64,000 nucleotides of DNA from Azoarcus olearius (GTDB lineage Bacteria > Pseudomonadota > Gammaproteobacteria > Burkholderiales > Rhodocyclaceae). The position numbers and the translations under genes are program-made. Within the stretch, counting starts at the first letter, position 1. Each line of letters opens with the position of its first letter. The notes under the pieces were generated by a model. That model searched no databases, was not told the origin of the DNA, and worked only from the letters and a program-made list of their open reading frames with translations. Below are positions 1-9,233 of this stretch, piece by piece. The stretch is taken from contig NZ_CP016210.1 in NCBI RefSeq assembly GCF_001682385.1, forward strand, positions 4,387,752 to 4,451,751. The letters run 5' to 3'.

Positions 1-290
1 GCGGTCACCCACAGCACGGCAGGCTCACTAGACAGGAGAAGTTGCTCAAGGGTTCCATCGGCGTGGTCCTGCGCGAACAGCCGGTGCAGCGACAGCAGGC
101 AGGCGAGCAGCGCGGCGACCCACAGCACCCCCGGCGCGATCGCGCGCAGCAGGTTGGGCTCGGCGCCGACGCCGAACGGGAACAGGCACACCACGATGAC
201 GAAGAAGGCCAGGGTCACCAGCACGTCGGCGCGGCCGCGCCAGGCCAGCAGCAGATCACGCCGCAGCACGGCGACGAAGGCGCTCAACAT
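1..290 (-). CDS. ccmB: Haem exporter subunit CcmB (N-terminal part, runs off the window)
   Basis: Translating the minus strand from the ATG at 290 gives an open frame to the window edge, beginning MLSAFVAVLRRDLLLAWRGR and continuing with hydrophobic segments (FFVIVVCLFPF, VLWVAALLACLLSL) and the stretch LFAQDHADGTLEQLLLS. These are hallmarks of CcmB, the membrane subunit of the CcmABCDE haem-handling complex that loads haem onto CcmE for c-type cytochrome maturation. Only about 96 residues are visible of a family length near 220. The start codon overlaps the ccmA stop by 7 bp, as expected for co-translated ccmA-ccmB. c-type cytochromes made by this pathway include NapB and NapC encoded nearby on the same strand. 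Confidence 0.9.
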   Translation of the reverse strand, partial: MLSAFVAVLRRDLLLAWRGRADVLVTLAFFVIVVCLFPFGVGAEPNLLRAIAPGVLWVAALLACLLSLHRLFAQDHADGTLEQLLLSSEPAVLWVT

Positions 291-910
291 GCCCAGGCCC
301 CGACATCGAGCACCCGCGGCGGACGGGCGAAGCCCGCATCCTGGTGGGTGGTGAGCACCACCATGCCGCCGGCGGCGCAGTGCGCGGACAAGGTCGCGGC
401 GAGATCGGCGACCGCGGCCACGTCGAGCGCGGTGAAGGGTTCGTCGAGCACCCACAGAGGGCGCTGCGCCGACAGGAACAGGCGCGCCAGCCCCACGCGC
501 CGGCGCTGGCCCTGCGACAGCACGCGCGCCGGCAGGTCGAGCTGGTTGCCCAGCCCGATGCGTTCCAGCGCGGCGGTGCAGCGCGCCACGTCGGCGTCCT
601 CGCCCGCGGCCGCGCAGGCAAAGCGCAGGTTCTCCAGCGGGCTCAGCAGGTCGTTGAGGGCGGCGGCGTGGCCGAGATAGAGCAGTGCGCGATGGAAAGC
701 CTCGCGTTCGGCAGCGATCGGCCGGCCCTGCCAGCGCACGCTACCGGCTTCAGGCTGGGCCAGCCCGGTCAGCAGGCGCAGCAGGCTGGTCTTGCCGACG
801 CCGTTGGGGCCTGCGAGGCGCACGAGATCACCCGCCTCCACACGGAGGGCGAGGCCGCGGAACAGCAGGCGGTCGCCCTTCAGGCAGGCGAGATCTTCGG
901 CTTCGAGCAT
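284..910 (-). CDS. ccmA: Haem exporter ATP-binding subunit CcmA
   Basis: The 208-residue protein is an ABC ATPase: Walker A GPNGVGKTS near residue 38, signature LSQGQRRRVGLARL, Walker B LWVLDEPF and the switch His in VVLTTHQD. CcmA powers haem release from the CcmC-CcmD-haem-CcmE complex at the cytoplasmic membrane during cytochrome c maturation. The ATG at 910 opens MLEAEDLACLKGDRLLF, the normal CcmA start; the frame stays open upstream but that extension has no CcmA character. It overlaps ccmB. In enterobacteria ccmA follows napC directly; here a chemoreceptor gene on the other strand separates the two. Confidence 0.95.
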   Translation of the reverse strand: MLEAEDLACLKGDRLLFRGLALRVEAGDLVRLAGPNGVGKTSLLRLLTGLAQPEAGSVRWQGRPIAAEREAFHRALLYLGHAAALNDLLSPLENLRFACAAAGEDADVARCTAALERIGLGNQLDLPARVLSQGQRRRVGLARLFLSAQRPLWVLDEPFTALDVAAVADLAATLSAHCAAGGMVVLTTHQDAGFARPPRVLDVGAWAC

Positions 911-1497
911 GGGGGCGGATTGAACCACAAGGCGGCTACGGCGGGAATGGCGCCGACCGCGCAAAACCGCCATCACGGCCCCGGCTGTCGCCTTTGTACC
1001 GTCGCTGCAGCCGCGTGATGGTGCATCGCGCGCACGGCGCGCACCACCGCACCTCTCGGCCGTTGGTAATAGACCCCGAGAGCACGAGGGTTGAATGCAC
1101 CCGGGCGCGAACGTCCCCGTGTCTACCAGCCCCACCATCTCGCAGCCTGTACGTCCTGGACAACATCGCATCTATTGCCAAACTTATCGACTAATATGTA
1201 TTTTTGTCTTGGACAAAAAGGACAAACTCGCGCGATACTCACCTGCGGCCATTCCTATCGCGTTGTCGTCATGGACAAAGCCACAAAACGGGCGTGCACG
1301 GGCTTATTTTCTATAACTATCGTTGTAGTTTGAATGCGCATGCTGCGGCGACAAACCCCGCTACTACGCCAGACAAACCGGCCCATTCCGGTCAATCGAC
1401 ACAACTAAAGTCGTGGGCACGAAACGTGCTCCCCATACTTCCTCCAGCCCCGCCTCAGAGAGATCCGACGGCCCTGCGCCGCGGACGGGAGAACAGC
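911..1497. other. Intergenic region with AT-rich block and palindromes
   Basis: This 587-bp gap between divergent ccmA and the chemoreceptor gene has no convincing gene. About 1172-1332 is clearly richer in A and T than its surroundings and should hold promoters for one or both genes. It contains a perfect 8-3-8 palindrome at 1201-1219 and several copies of GGACAA. I could not identify a well-spaced sigma-70 promoter for the chemoreceptor. Confidence 0.6.
1201..1219. promoter_or_regulatory. Perfect 8-3-8 inverted repeat, possible operator
   Basis: TTTTTGTCTTGGACAAAAA is a perfect inverted repeat with 8-bp arms and a 3-bp centre in the AT-rich block upstream of the chemoreceptor gene. A looser TTGTC-N6-GACAA pair lies at 1263-1278, and TGGACAA also occurs at 1157-1163. 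The binding protein is unknown; the operator role is inferred from symmetry and position only. Confidence 0.4.
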
Positions 1498-3135
1498 ATG
1501 CGCGCCCGCAGTTCGTACACCAACGAAATCGAGACCGTCATCCCGGACGGCGCTTTCATCTACTCGCGTACCGACCTCAAGGGGCGCATCGAGGAGGCCA
1601 ACGAGGCCTTTGCCGAGATCAGCGGCTATACGCGCGAGGACATGATCGGCAAGCCGCACAACATGGTCCGCCATCCCGACATGCCGGCGGAGGCCTTCAA
1701 GGACATGTGGTCCGACCTGGTGGCGGGCCGGCCGTGGCGGGGGCTGGTGAAGAACCGGCGCAGCGACGGCGGCTACTACTGGGTGGTGGCCAACGCCTCG
1801 CCGGTGCGCGAGGGCGGCCGGATCGTCGGTTACCAGTCGGTCCGGTCGCGCCCGACGCGCGAAGAGGTTGCCGCGGCCGAAGCCGCCTACAAGCGCATCC
1901 GCGAGGGCGACCGCTCGATCAAGGTCTATCACGGCCGCGTGGTCGCCAACCGGCCCGCGTGGATGAACGCAGCCGTGTCGCTGCGGGCCCAGATGAATGC
2001 GGTGGGCGTGCTCGCCGTGCTGCAGGCCCTGCTGATGGTCGTCGAAGGCTTCACCTCGATCGAGGTTCCGGGGACGCTGATGGCCTTGGTGGCGGTGCCC
2101 TCGCTGCTCTACGCGCTGTATTTCCTGCTGATCTACGCGCCGCACGTCCAGCGCGACCTCGGCGCCACCGCGGCCTGGCTGGAAAGCATCCTGAGCACCG
2201 GCGACCTGCGGCACCGCTTCGACCTCAAACGGCGCGACGTGATCGGTGCCCTCGCCCGCCGCGCCGACAAGGTGGTGTCCTCGGTGCAGGCCACACTGCA
2301 GGGCATGACGGAGGTGTCGGTGCAGGTCGAGCGCGCCGCCGGGCAGGTGGGTAGCCGGGTGCACGACGTGCGCCTGTCGGCGCAGACGCAGAGCGAAGCG
2401 GCCAGTTCGGCGGCGGCGTCGATCGAAGAGGTCACGGTGTCGATCGGCGAGGTTGCGGCGCATGCCGCCTCGACCCGCGAGGTGGCGGAAGAGACCAGCC
2501 GCGTGTCGGACGAAGGCGCGCGGATCACGCGCGACGCGAGCCGCAACATCCAGTCGCTGGCCGACCGCGTCGGGGTGTCGGCCGAGCAGCTCGAAACCCT
2601 GGGCAAGCGTTCGGACGAGATCGGCCGCATCACCGGCGTGATCCGCGAGATCGCCGACCAGACCAACCTGCTCGCGCTCAACGCCGCGATCGAGGCCGCG
2701 CGCGCCGGCGAGCAGGGGCGCGGCTTCGCGGTGGTGGCCGACGAGGTGCGCAAGCTCGCCGAACGCACCGGCCAGGCGACGCGTGAAATCGGCGAGATGA
2801 TCGACACCATCCGCAGCGAAACGCAGCAGGCGGTCGACACCATGCGCGCGGGCGCCACCCAGGTGGGCGAAGGGGTGGAGCGCGTCGGCGCGGCGGAAGA
2901 ATCGCTGAACCGCATCAATGCCGAGATGGCGGTCACGATGGAGCGCGTGACCGAAATCTCGCACGCCTCGGGGGAGCAACAGGTGGCGTTGCAGGACCTC
3001 GCCCGCCATATCGAGCAGGTCGCGTCGATGACCGAGCAGAACGTGGCCGTGGTGGCGGACACCGAGGACATGGTGCACCGGCTGGAAGCGGTGGTGGACC
3101 GCATGCGCAAGGCCGTGGGGCAGTACGCCGTGTAA
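1498..3135 (+). CDS. PAS-domain methyl-accepting chemotaxis protein (Aer-like)
   Basis: The 545-residue protein starts with a PAS domain (about residues 10-125, with motifs [21 protein letters not shown] and [14 protein letters not shown]) like the FAD-binding redox sensor of Aer. Two membrane segments at about 163-207 follow, then a long coiled coil with the conserved chemoreceptor tip [20 protein letters not shown] near residues 384-403. It should signal to CheA and CheW in response to redox or energy state. The ATG at 1498 is preceded by GGGAG. The frame is open back to 1204, but that part looks non-coding. It lies alone on the plus strand between ccmA and the nap operon. The ligand or cofactor is inferred from domain similarity. 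Confidence 0.88.
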   Translation: MRARSSYTNEIETVIPDGAFIYSRTDLKGRIEEANEAFAEISGYTREDMIGKPHNMVRHPDMPAEAFKDMWSDLVAGRPWRGLVKNRRSDGGYYWVVANASPVREGGRIVGYQSVRSRPTREEVAAAEAAYKRIREGDRSIKVYHGRVVANRPAWMNAAVSLRAQMNAVGVLAVLQALLMVVEGFTSIEVPGTLMALVAVPSLLYALYFLLIYAPHVQRDLGATAAWLESILSTGDLRHRFDLKRRDVIGALARRADKVVSSVQATLQGMTEVSVQVERAAGQVGSRVHDVRLSAQTQSEAASSAAASIEEVTVSIGEVAAHAASTREVAEETSRVSDEGARITRDASRNIQSLADRVGVSAEQLETLGKRSDEIGRITGVIREIADQTNLLALNAAIEAARAGEQGRGFAVVADEVRKLAERTGQATREIGEMIDTIRSETQQAVDTMRAGATQVGEGVERVGAAEESLNRINAEMAVTMERVTEISHASGEQQVALQDLARHIEQVASMTEQNVAVVADTEDMVHRLEAVVDRMRKAVGQYAV

Positions 3136-3167
3136 AAAACAGACGGCGGACACCGCAGTCCGCCGTC
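3134..3167 (-). terminator. Rho-independent terminator of the nap operon
   Basis: A perfect 10-bp stem (GACGGCGGAC / GTCCGCCGTC, 3142-3167) with a 6-base loop is followed on the minus strand by TGTTTTTTA. It sits 17 bp beyond the napC stop and ends transcription of the nap operon. On the plus strand it lies directly after the chemoreceptor stop but lacks a T run in that direction. Confidence 0.85.
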
Positions 3168-3183
3168 CTCGTTACCGCGCGGC

Positions 3184-3822
3184 CTAGTGTGCCTGTTCGG
3201 CGGCCTTGGGCGGGGCCGGGTGGAACACCTCGGGTGCGACCGAATCGCGCGCCGCGCCGATTTCCTGCTCGATCGGCGGCAGCGAGTGGGCGATGCCCTT
3301 GTGGCAGTCGATGCAGGTCTGCCCCGCCGACAGCCCGGCCTGGTGCATCTGGTTGGAGCGCCGGCCCTGCACCGAGTAGTCGAAATACTCGTAGTTGTGG
3401 CAGTTGCGGCATTCCTGCGAGTTGTTGGCCTTCATCCGCCGCCATTCGTTCTGCGCCAGCTGCAGGCGCTTGGCGTTGAACTTCTCCGGCGTGTCGATCG
3501 AGCCCAGCAGCTTGTGCCAGACCTCGTTGGAAGCCTTGATCTTGCGGATCATCTTCGGCCCCCATTCCTTCGGCACGTGGCAGTCCGGGCAGGTGGCGCG
3601 CACGCCGGTGCGGTTCTGGTAGTGGATGGTGTTGCGGTACTCCAGATAGACGTTGTCCTTCATCTCGTGGCAGGAGATGCAGAACTGCTCCTTGTTGGTC
3701 ATCTCCAGGGCCCAGTTGAAGCCGCCCCAGAACACGATGCCGGCGACGAAGGCGGTGCCGAGCGCGGTCCAGCCGATGCGGCGCAGCCAGGTCCAACGGC
3801 CCTGCTTGGTGGTGTCGGTCAT
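3184..3822 (-). CDS. napC: Membrane-anchored tetrahaem cytochrome c NapC
   Basis: The protein has 212 residues, an N-terminal membrane anchor (about 16-36) and four CXXCH haem sites: CISCH, CPDCH, CRNCH and CIDCH. This is the NapC/NirT family; the position at the end of a nap operon identifies NapC, the quinol dehydrogenase passing electrons from ubiquinol to NapB and NapA in the periplasm. A Met and conserved Lys/His residues near the haems fit the family. It begins 15 bp after napB and is followed by a strong terminator. Its haem is attached by the Ccm system, whose first genes are nearby. Confidence 0.95.
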   Translation of the reverse strand: MTDTTKQGRWTWLRRIGWTALGTAFVAGIVFWGGFNWALEMTNKEQFCISCHEMKDNVYLEYRNTIHYQNRTGVRATCPDCHVPKEWGPKMIRKIKASNEVWHKLLGSIDTPEKFNAKRLQLAQNEWRRMKANNSQECRNCHNYEYFDYSVQGRRSNQMHQAGLSAGQTCIDCHKGIAHSLPPIEQEIGAARDSVAPEVFHPAPPKAAEQAH

Positions 3823-3837
3823 GACGTTCTCCGTCGC

Positions 3838-4290
3838 TCAGCGCAGGCCGTCGGCACGCTGGAAGCCGTTGCTGACCAGCGGCGGCGCATCGGTCTGCGG
3901 CACGTGGCACTGCACGCAGAAGTAGCGCCGCGGCGAGATGTTCGACAGTTCGCCGCCGTCGCGGTCCTTGAAGTGGGTCAGGCTGACCTTGGTCGCGCCG
4001 GTCTCCTGGTAGCGGCTCCAGGCGTGGCAGTCCATGCAGCGGTTGAAGTTCTTGCTGATCTCGTAGCCTTCGATCTTGTGCGGGATCAGCGGCGGCTGCT
4101 GCACGTAGTCGCGCGGAATCGGCGCGCGGTCGGGGATGGGCTTGAAGTTGCCGGGCGCCACTTCGGTCGCCGAGACTTCGTTGCCACGGATGCTGCGCAC
4201 CCCTTCGGCCAGCACGGCGGAAGGCAGGCAGGCGCCGATGCCGAGGGCGGCAATGAGCGCAATCACGCATTGGCGGGCTGGTTTTTTCAT
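3838..4290 (-). CDS. napB: Periplasmic dihaem cytochrome c NapB
   Basis: The 150-residue protein has a signal peptide ([20 protein letters not shown], cleavage probably after VLA) and two haem motifs, CMDCH and CVQCH. It contains the NapB-typical stretch IPHKIEGYEISKNFNRCMDCH. It relays electrons from NapC to the NapA catalytic subunit in the periplasm. The ATG at 4290 overlaps the napH stop as ATGA, indicating translational coupling. Length is usual for the family. Confidence 0.95.
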   Translation of the reverse strand: MKKPARQCVIALIAALGIGACLPSAVLAEGVRSIRGNEVSATEVAPGNFKPIPDRAPIPRDYVQQPPLIPHKIEGYEISKNFNRCMDCHAWSRYQETGATKVSLTHFKDRDGGELSNISPRRYFCVQCHVPQTDAPPLVSNGFQRADGLR

Positions 4291-5282
4291 GACTCGCTCC
4301 TGTTGAATCGCGTCGTAATACGGAAAACGTGCTGAGCGCAGACATCCACGCAGCGGCCACAGGTGGTGCAGTCGCCGGCGAGGATGAGCGGATGGTCCTG
4401 ACCGACGCCCTTCAGCGCCGGCCGGATGACCTGGGGTTCGGGGCAGACCGCGAAGCAGTCCATGCAGTCGTTGCAGGCGCTGCGCCGCGCGGCCGACACG
4501 CGGACGCCGGCGCTGCGGCCGAGGAGGCCGTAGAAAGCGCCCTGCGGGCAGAGGTGGCCGCACCAGCCGCGCGGCGCGATCAGCAGGTCGTAGAGGAAGA
4601 CACCGCCGACGATGCCCCACGCGAGGCCGAAACCGAAGACCAGCCCGCGGTGCAGCATCGACACCGGATTCACCCACTCCCACGCCAGCGAACCGGTAAG
4701 TGCGGCGGCCACCAGCACGAAGCCGAGCAGCCAGTAGCGCGTGGCCGCGGCCGGCACCTTGCCGCCCTTGAGGCCGAGCCGGCGCCGCAGCCACGCGGCG
4801 GCGTCGGTGACGATGTTCATCGGGCACACCCACGAACAGAACACGCGCCCGCCCAACAGCAGGTAGACAGCGAGCACGATGCCGGCGCCAGTCAGCGCCT
4901 CGCGGTAGGGCCACTGTCCGGCCGCGATGGATTGCGCCAGCACGAAGGGATCGGTGAGCGGCAGCACGCCGAGCGTGAGGCTGGAGCTGAGGTTGCCCTT
5001 CACGATCCACCACCCCAACCAGGGCCCGGCGAGGAACAGCGCGAGGATGCCGGACTGGCTCAAACGGCGCAGCAGCAGCCACTTGTGCGCGCGCAGCCAG
5101 CCCTTGGCCGCCACCGCCTCGGCACCGGGGCGCGCGACCGCGCCACGGCGGGCGGCGCCGCGCACGCTGGTCGCCGGCACGGCGTCCTCGGCCGACGGCA
5201 CGGACGGCCCGCCCGGCTGCTGCGGGACATCGTTTCCGCGGGAGGCCGCGCTCCCTGCGGGCGGGCGTGCGGACGCGTTCAT
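4287..5282 (-). CDS. napH: Quinol dehydrogenase membrane component NapH
   Basis: The 331-residue protein has four to five membrane helices, the cytoplasmic CX3CP motifs FCSWVCPMN and WCGHLCPQG, and two C-terminal 4Fe-4S sites ([14 protein letters not shown] and [14 protein letters not shown]). NapG and NapH form an alternative quinol-oxidising route to NapC. The ATG at 5282 overlaps the napG stop as ATGA and is preferred to the upstream GTG at 5291. About 50 N-terminal residues, rich in Ala, Pro and Gly, make it longer than the E. coli protein (287 residues). Confidence 0.93.
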   Translation of the reverse strand: MNASARPPAGSAASRGNDVPQQPGGPSVPSAEDAVPATSVRGAARRGAVARPGAEAVAAKGWLRAHKWLLLRRLSQSGILALFLAGPWLGWWIVKGNLSSSLTLGVLPLTDPFVLAQSIAAGQWPYREALTGAGIVLAVYLLLGGRVFCSWVCPMNIVTDAAAWLRRRLGLKGGKVPAAATRYWLLGFVLVAAALTGSLAWEWVNPVSMLHRGLVFGFGLAWGIVGGVFLYDLLIAPRGWCGHLCPQGAFYGLLGRSAGVRVSAARRSACNDCMDCFAVCPEPQVIRPALKGVGQDHPLILAGDCTTCGRCVDVCAQHVFRITTRFNRSES

Positions 5283-6139
5283 GGCTTCCACCCCGAATCG
5301 AGCCCGCCGGCCGGGGCCGCCGGCGCGGTGGCGGGCGTTTCACCCGGGCGCAGCCGGGTGTCGCCGTAGGCCTTGTCTTCCATCCCGCGCACCGGCAGTT
5401 CCACCTGCTCGCCGATCAGCGAGCCGCCGGCGGCCTCCTTTTCTTCCCAGCCGCGCAGGTAGTGCTCGGCGCGCGAGCCTTGCGCCAGCTTCGCCGGCAA
5501 CACCTTGATCGCCGCCTCGCCCGGCAGCACGCAGGCCTTCTCGCACTTGCCGCAGCCGGTGCAGTGGTCGGAATGCACCGTCGGCAGCAGCATGGCGTGG
5601 CGGTCGGAGCGGGGGTTATGCACCTTCTCCAGCGTGATCGCCTTGTCGATCACCGGGCACACGCGGTAGCAGACGTCGCAGCGCAGGCCGAGGAAGTTGA
5701 GGCAGGTCTCGTGGTCGATCAGCACCGCGAGACCCATGCGGGCCTGCGCGATGTCGGTCAGCGCGCGGTCCAGCGCGCCGGTGGGACAGGCCGCCACGCA
5801 GGGGATGTCGTCGCACATCTCGCACGGCACCTTGCGCGCCTCGAAGTAGGGCGTGCCGGTGGCGGTGGCGGCGCCGAGTTCGGCGAGCTTCAGCGTGTCG
5901 TAGGGGCAGTCGCGCACGCACAGGCCACAGCGCACGCAGGCGGCGAGGAAATCCGCTTCGGCGAGCGCGCCGGGCGGGCGCAGCGCGGTGGCCGGCAGCG
6001 CCGAGGCCTGCTTGGCGTAAAGGCCGACGCCGAGCGACAACAGGCCGGCGCCACCGGCCACGCCGGCCGCTTCCTTGAGGAAGCGGCGGCGGGGCGGGGA
6101 TACCGCCTCTCCGGCACGGGGGGACTGGTCGTTGCTCAT
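5279..6139 (-). CDS. napG: Periplasmic ferredoxin-type protein NapG
   Basis: The 286-residue protein carries a twin-arginine-like signal ([15 protein letters not shown]) and four cysteine clusters for 4Fe-4S centres: [35 protein letters not shown] and [11 protein letters not shown]. NapG is exported folded and works with NapH in quinol oxidation. It opens the second half of the operon (GHBC) after a 294-bp gap containing REP-like palindromes, and its stop overlaps the napH start. Confidence 0.95.
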   Translation of the reverse strand: MSNDQSPRAGEAVSPPRRRFLKEAAGVAGGAGLLSLGVGLYAKQASALPATALRPPGALAEADFLAACVRCGLCVRDCPYDTLKLAELGAATATGTPYFEARKVPCEMCDDIPCVAACPTGALDRALTDIAQARMGLAVLIDHETCLNFLGLRCDVCYRVCPVIDKAITLEKVHNPRSDRHAMLLPTVHSDHCTGCGKCEKACVLPGEAAIKVLPAKLAQGSRAEHYLRGWEEKEAAGGSLIGEQVELPVRGMEDKAYGDTRLRPGETPATAPAAPAGGLDSGWKP

Positions 6140-6200
6140 GTCGGTCTGACTGCTTGTCGTTGAAACTGCGGTTTGCGGCGCGCAAGCGCCTGTTGATCGG

Positions 6201-6300
6201 TTCCTCCCCCTTCGAGGGAAGGTCGGGAGCCGGATGGGGTTCGGTTCAGCGCCGCGACAACCCCATCCCCACCCCAGCCCTCCCCTTGAAGGGGAGGGAG
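6201..6300. repeat. REP-like inverted pair
   Basis: Copy A (about 6201-6240) reads TCCCCCTTCGAGGGAAGG followed by a run ending GGATGGGGTT. Copy B (about 6259-6300) is its inverse: AACCCCATCCCCACC, then CCCTCCCCTTGAAGGGGAGG. Each copy holds a short hairpin around TTCGAG or CTTGAAGG. Such mirrored palindromes are typical of bacterial extragenic REP/BIME elements; they can stabilise upstream mRNA or bind gyrase. Confidence 0.75.
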
Positions 6301-6380
6301 TACATCAGGCCGCCCCGCAGCCGGTGCCAGGAGGCATCCCCGTTGGGGCGGGCGGCAAGCAGTGCTTGCCGAAACCCCTG

Positions 6381-6406
6381 CTTCACCCCCTTGAAGGGGA
6401 GGGAGC
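6381..6406. repeat. Third REP-like palindrome
   Basis: CACCCCCTTGAAGGGGAGGGAG repeats the hairpin core of the copy at 6281-6300. It lies about 30 bp after the napA stop on the minus strand, so it could form an mRNA 3' stem protecting napA or attenuating napGHBC expression. Confidence 0.65.
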
Positions 6407-6433
6407 CAACCGGCCTGCGCCGAGGGCTGGCCC

Positions 6434-8977
6434 TTACGCCTTCATCACCTTCACCGCGCACTTCTTGAAGTCGGTTTCCTTCGAGATCGGGCAGGTGGCG
6501 TCCAGCGTCAGCTTGTTCACCAGCCGGCCTTCGTCGAAGAAGGGGACGAAGATCAGCCCCTTCGGCGGCTTGTTGCGACCGCGCGTCTCCAGCCGGGCGA
6601 CGACTTCGCCGCGGCGCGAGGCGATCTTCACCACCATGCCGCGCTGCAGGCCGCGCTGGGTGGCGTCCTCGGGATGCATGAAGACCAGCGCTTCCGGCAC
6701 CGCGCGGTGCAGTTCGGGCACGCGGCGGGTCATCGAGCCGGTGTGCCAGTGCTCCAGCACGCGGCCGGTGCACAGCCACATGTCGAACTCCTTGTCCGGC
6801 ATCTCCGGGGGATCCTGGTAAGGCAGCGCGAACACCACCGCCTTGCCGTCCTTGTGGCCGTAGAACTTCACGCCCTCGCCCTGCTTCACGTAGGGGTCGT
6901 AGCCTTCGCGGAAGCGCCACAGGGTTTCCTTGCCCTCAACCACCGGCCAGCGCAGGCCGCGCGCCTTGTGATAGACGTCGAAGTCGGCGAGGTCGTGGCC
7001 ATGGCCGCGGCCGAACTGGGCGTATTCCTCGAACAGGCCCTTCTGCAGGTAGAAGCCCAACGCCTTCGATTCGAGGTTCATGTAGCCCGGAATCGCATGC
7101 GCGTTGGCCTTCTCGACGTCGGAGAGCGGGAACTTGTTGACCGTGCCGTTGGCGAACAGCACGTCGAACAGGGTCTTGCCCTTGACCTCCGGCTTCTTCG
7201 CGATGAGGTCAGCCGGCCACACTTCCTCGACCTTGAAGCGCTTGGAAAACTCGATGTACTGCCACAGGTCGCTCTTGGCCTCGCCCGGGGCGGTGACCTG
7301 CTGGCGCCAGAACTGGGTGCGGCGTTCGGCGTTGCCGAAGGCGCCTTCCTTCTCGGTCCACATCGCCGAGGGCAGGATCAGGTCGGCCGACAGCGCCGAC
7401 ACCGTCGGATAGACGTCGGACACCACGACGAAGGCATTCGGGTTGCGCCAGCCGGGGTAGATTTCCTCGTTGACGTTGGGACCGGCCTGCATGTTGTTGG
7501 TGGTGCTGGTCCAGTAGCACTTGAGCTTGCCGTCCTTCAGCGCGCGGCTCTGCGCCACGGCGTGCAGGCCGATCTTGGCCGGAATGGTGCCTTCCGGCAG
7601 CTTCCAGATCTCCTCGGCGATGGCGCGGTGCATCGGGTTGGCGACCACCATGTCCGCGGGCAGGCGGTGGGCGAAGGTGCCGACCTCGCGCGCGGTGCCG
7701 CAGGCAGACGGCTGGCCGGTGAGCGAGAACGGGCTGTTGCCGGGTTCGCTGATCTTGCCCACCAGCAGGTGGACGTTGTAGATCATGTTGTTCACCCAAG
7801 TGCCGCGGGTGTGCTGGTTGAAGCCCATGGTCCAGAACGACATCACCTTCTTGTTCGGGTCCGCATAGACCTCGGCCAGCCGCTTCAGGCGCTCGGCGGG
7901 CACGCCGGTGAGCTTGGCGGTCTTCTCCAGCGTGTAGTCGGAGACGAACTTGGCGAATTCCTCGAAGCTGATGTCCTTCGCGGCGTTGACGTCGCCCTTG
8001 GGCTTGCCGTCGGCGCCGGGGTAGCCGTTGCTGGTGGCCTTCTGCTCCAGTGCGTGGGTGGGGCGCAGGCCGAAGCCGATGTCGGTTTCACCGGCCTTGA
8101 ACTTGACGTTCGCATTGACGAACGCGGTGTTCACCCGCTTGGTCTGGATGATGTAGTTGCAGATGTAGTTGAGGATCGCGAGGTCGGTCTGCGGCGTGAA
8201 GATCATGCCGTTGTCGGACAGCTCGAAGGAGCGGTGCTCGAAGGTGGACAGCACATGCACCTCGCAGCCCTCGCGCGACAGGCGGCGGTCGGTGATGCGG
8301 GTCCACAGGATCGGGTGCATCTCCGCCATGTTCGAACCCCACAGCACGAAGGCGTCGGCGTTCTCGATGTCGTCGTAGCAGCCCATCGGCTCGTCGATGC
8401 CGAAGGTGCGCATGAAGCCGGTCACCGCGGAGGCCATGCAGTGACGGGCGTTGGGGTCGATGTTGTTGGTGCGGAAGCCCGCCTTCCACAGCTTGGAGGC
8501 GGCGTAGCCTTCCCAGATCGTCCACTGGCCGGAGCCGAACATGCAGATCGAATCCGGGCCCTGTTCCTTCAGCGCGGCCTTCCACTTCTCGGCCATGATG
8601 TCGAAGGCCTGGTCCCACGAGATCGGCGTGAACTCGCCGTTCTTGTCGTACTTGCCGTTCTTCATCCGCAGCAGCGGCTTGGTCAGGCGGTCCTCGCCGT
8701 ACATGATCTTGGACAGGAAATAGCCCTTGATGCAGTTCAGCCCGCGGTTGACCGGCGCGTCCGGATCGCCCTGGGTCGCCACCACGCGGCCGTTCTGCAC
8801 GCCCACCAGCACCGAGCAGCCGACGCCGCAGAAGCGGCACGCCGCCTTGTCCCAGCGCACCTTGGTGTTGGCGCCGTTGGGCTGCGCCTGCGCCACCACC
8901 GGGATGCCGATGCCGGCGCTCGCCGCCGCGGCGGCAACCGCATTGGCCTTGATGAAATCGCGTCGATCCATGCTCAT
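6434..8977 (-). CDS. napA: Periplasmic nitrate reductase catalytic subunit NapA
   Basis: The 847-residue molybdoenzyme reduces nitrate to nitrite in the periplasm. A twin-arginine signal ([20 protein letters not shown]) is followed by the 4Fe-4S ligands C47, C50, C54 (CRFCGVGC) and C82. The Mo-bis-MGD ligand is the Cys in ARHCMASAV. The ATG at 8977 follows the napD stop by 1 bp; a second ATG lies at 8971. Neighbours NapD (chaperone) and NapF (iron-sulfur loader) precede it. Length matches the family (about 830). Confidence 0.97.
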   Translation of the reverse strand: MSMDRRDFIKANAVAAAAASAGIGIPVVAQAQPNGANTKVRWDKAACRFCGVGCSVLVGVQNGRVVATQGDPDAPVNRGLNCIKGYFLSKIMYGEDRLTKPLLRMKNGKYDKNGEFTPISWDQAFDIMAEKWKAALKEQGPDSICMFGSGQWTIWEGYAASKLWKAGFRTNNIDPNARHCMASAVTGFMRTFGIDEPMGCYDDIENADAFVLWGSNMAEMHPILWTRITDRRLSREGCEVHVLSTFEHRSFELSDNGMIFTPQTDLAILNYICNYIIQTKRVNTAFVNANVKFKAGETDIGFGLRPTHALEQKATSNGYPGADGKPKGDVNAAKDISFEEFAKFVSDYTLEKTAKLTGVPAERLKRLAEVYADPNKKVMSFWTMGFNQHTRGTWVNNMIYNVHLLVGKISEPGNSPFSLTGQPSACGTAREVGTFAHRLPADMVVANPMHRAIAEEIWKLPEGTIPAKIGLHAVAQSRALKDGKLKCYWTSTTNNMQAGPNVNEEIYPGWRNPNAFVVVSDVYPTVSALSADLILPSAMWTEKEGAFGNAERRTQFWRQQVTAPGEAKSDLWQYIEFSKRFKVEEVWPADLIAKKPEVKGKTLFDVLFANGTVNKFPLSDVEKANAHAIPGYMNLESKALGFYLQKGLFEEYAQFGRGHGHDLADFDVYHKARGLRWPVVEGKETLWRFREGYDPYVKQGEGVKFYGHKDGKAVVFALPYQDPPEMPDKEFDMWLCTGRVLEHWHTGSMTRRVPELHRAVPEALVFMHPEDATQRGLQRGMVVKIASRRGEVVARLETRGRNKPPKGLIFVPFFDEGRLVNKLTLDATCPISKETDFKKCAVKVMKA

Positions 8978-8978
8978 C

Positions 8979-9233
8979 TCACGCCTCCAGTAATTCCAGA
9001 CCTTCGTCGGTGTATTCGTAAGCGAGCGTGGCGCCGAGCACATGCTCGGCCAGGCTCACCGCCAATATCGAATCGGTGATCGAGTAGCCCTCGCCATCCT
9101 CGATGCAGAGGACCATGCGGCCGTTCTCGGCCGAGGCGCCATGCACTTCCACCCCCGGGATCTCGCCCAGGGTCTCGTTCAGTTCCGCGAAGTGCTCGGG
9201 CTTGGCCCGCACCACCAGGCTCGCGATCCTCAT
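8979..9233 (-). CDS. napD: NapA signal-peptide chaperone NapD
   Basis: The 84-residue protein [20 protein letters not shown]... with the pattern GVEVHG...[13 protein letters not shown] is NapD. It binds the NapA twin-arginine leader in the cytoplasm and delays export until cofactor insertion. It overlaps the napF stop as ATGA and ends 1 bp before napA. Confidence 0.93.
   Translation of the reverse strand: MRIASLVVRAKPEHFAELNETLGEIPGVEVHGASAENGRMVLCIEDGEGYSITDSILAVSLAEHVLGATLAYEYTDEGLELLEA

Larger units (their letters stand above)
6140..6433. other. Repeat-bearing spacer between napA and napG
   Basis: This 294-bp spacer inside an otherwise tightly packed operon has no credible gene. It holds three copies of a palindromic G/C-rich element (see repeat entries). 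No separate promoter for napG was recognised. Confidence 0.7.

Noticed and set aside
936..1171. Upstream extension of ccmA to 1171
   Set aside because: The added residues are Cys/Arg-rich and unlike CcmA, while the ATG at 910 gives the standard start.
6674..9079. 801-residue open frame antisense to napA
   Set aside because: It is a by-product of GC-rich codon bias opposite a certain gene; the protein is His/Ala/Val/Arg-rich with no domain.
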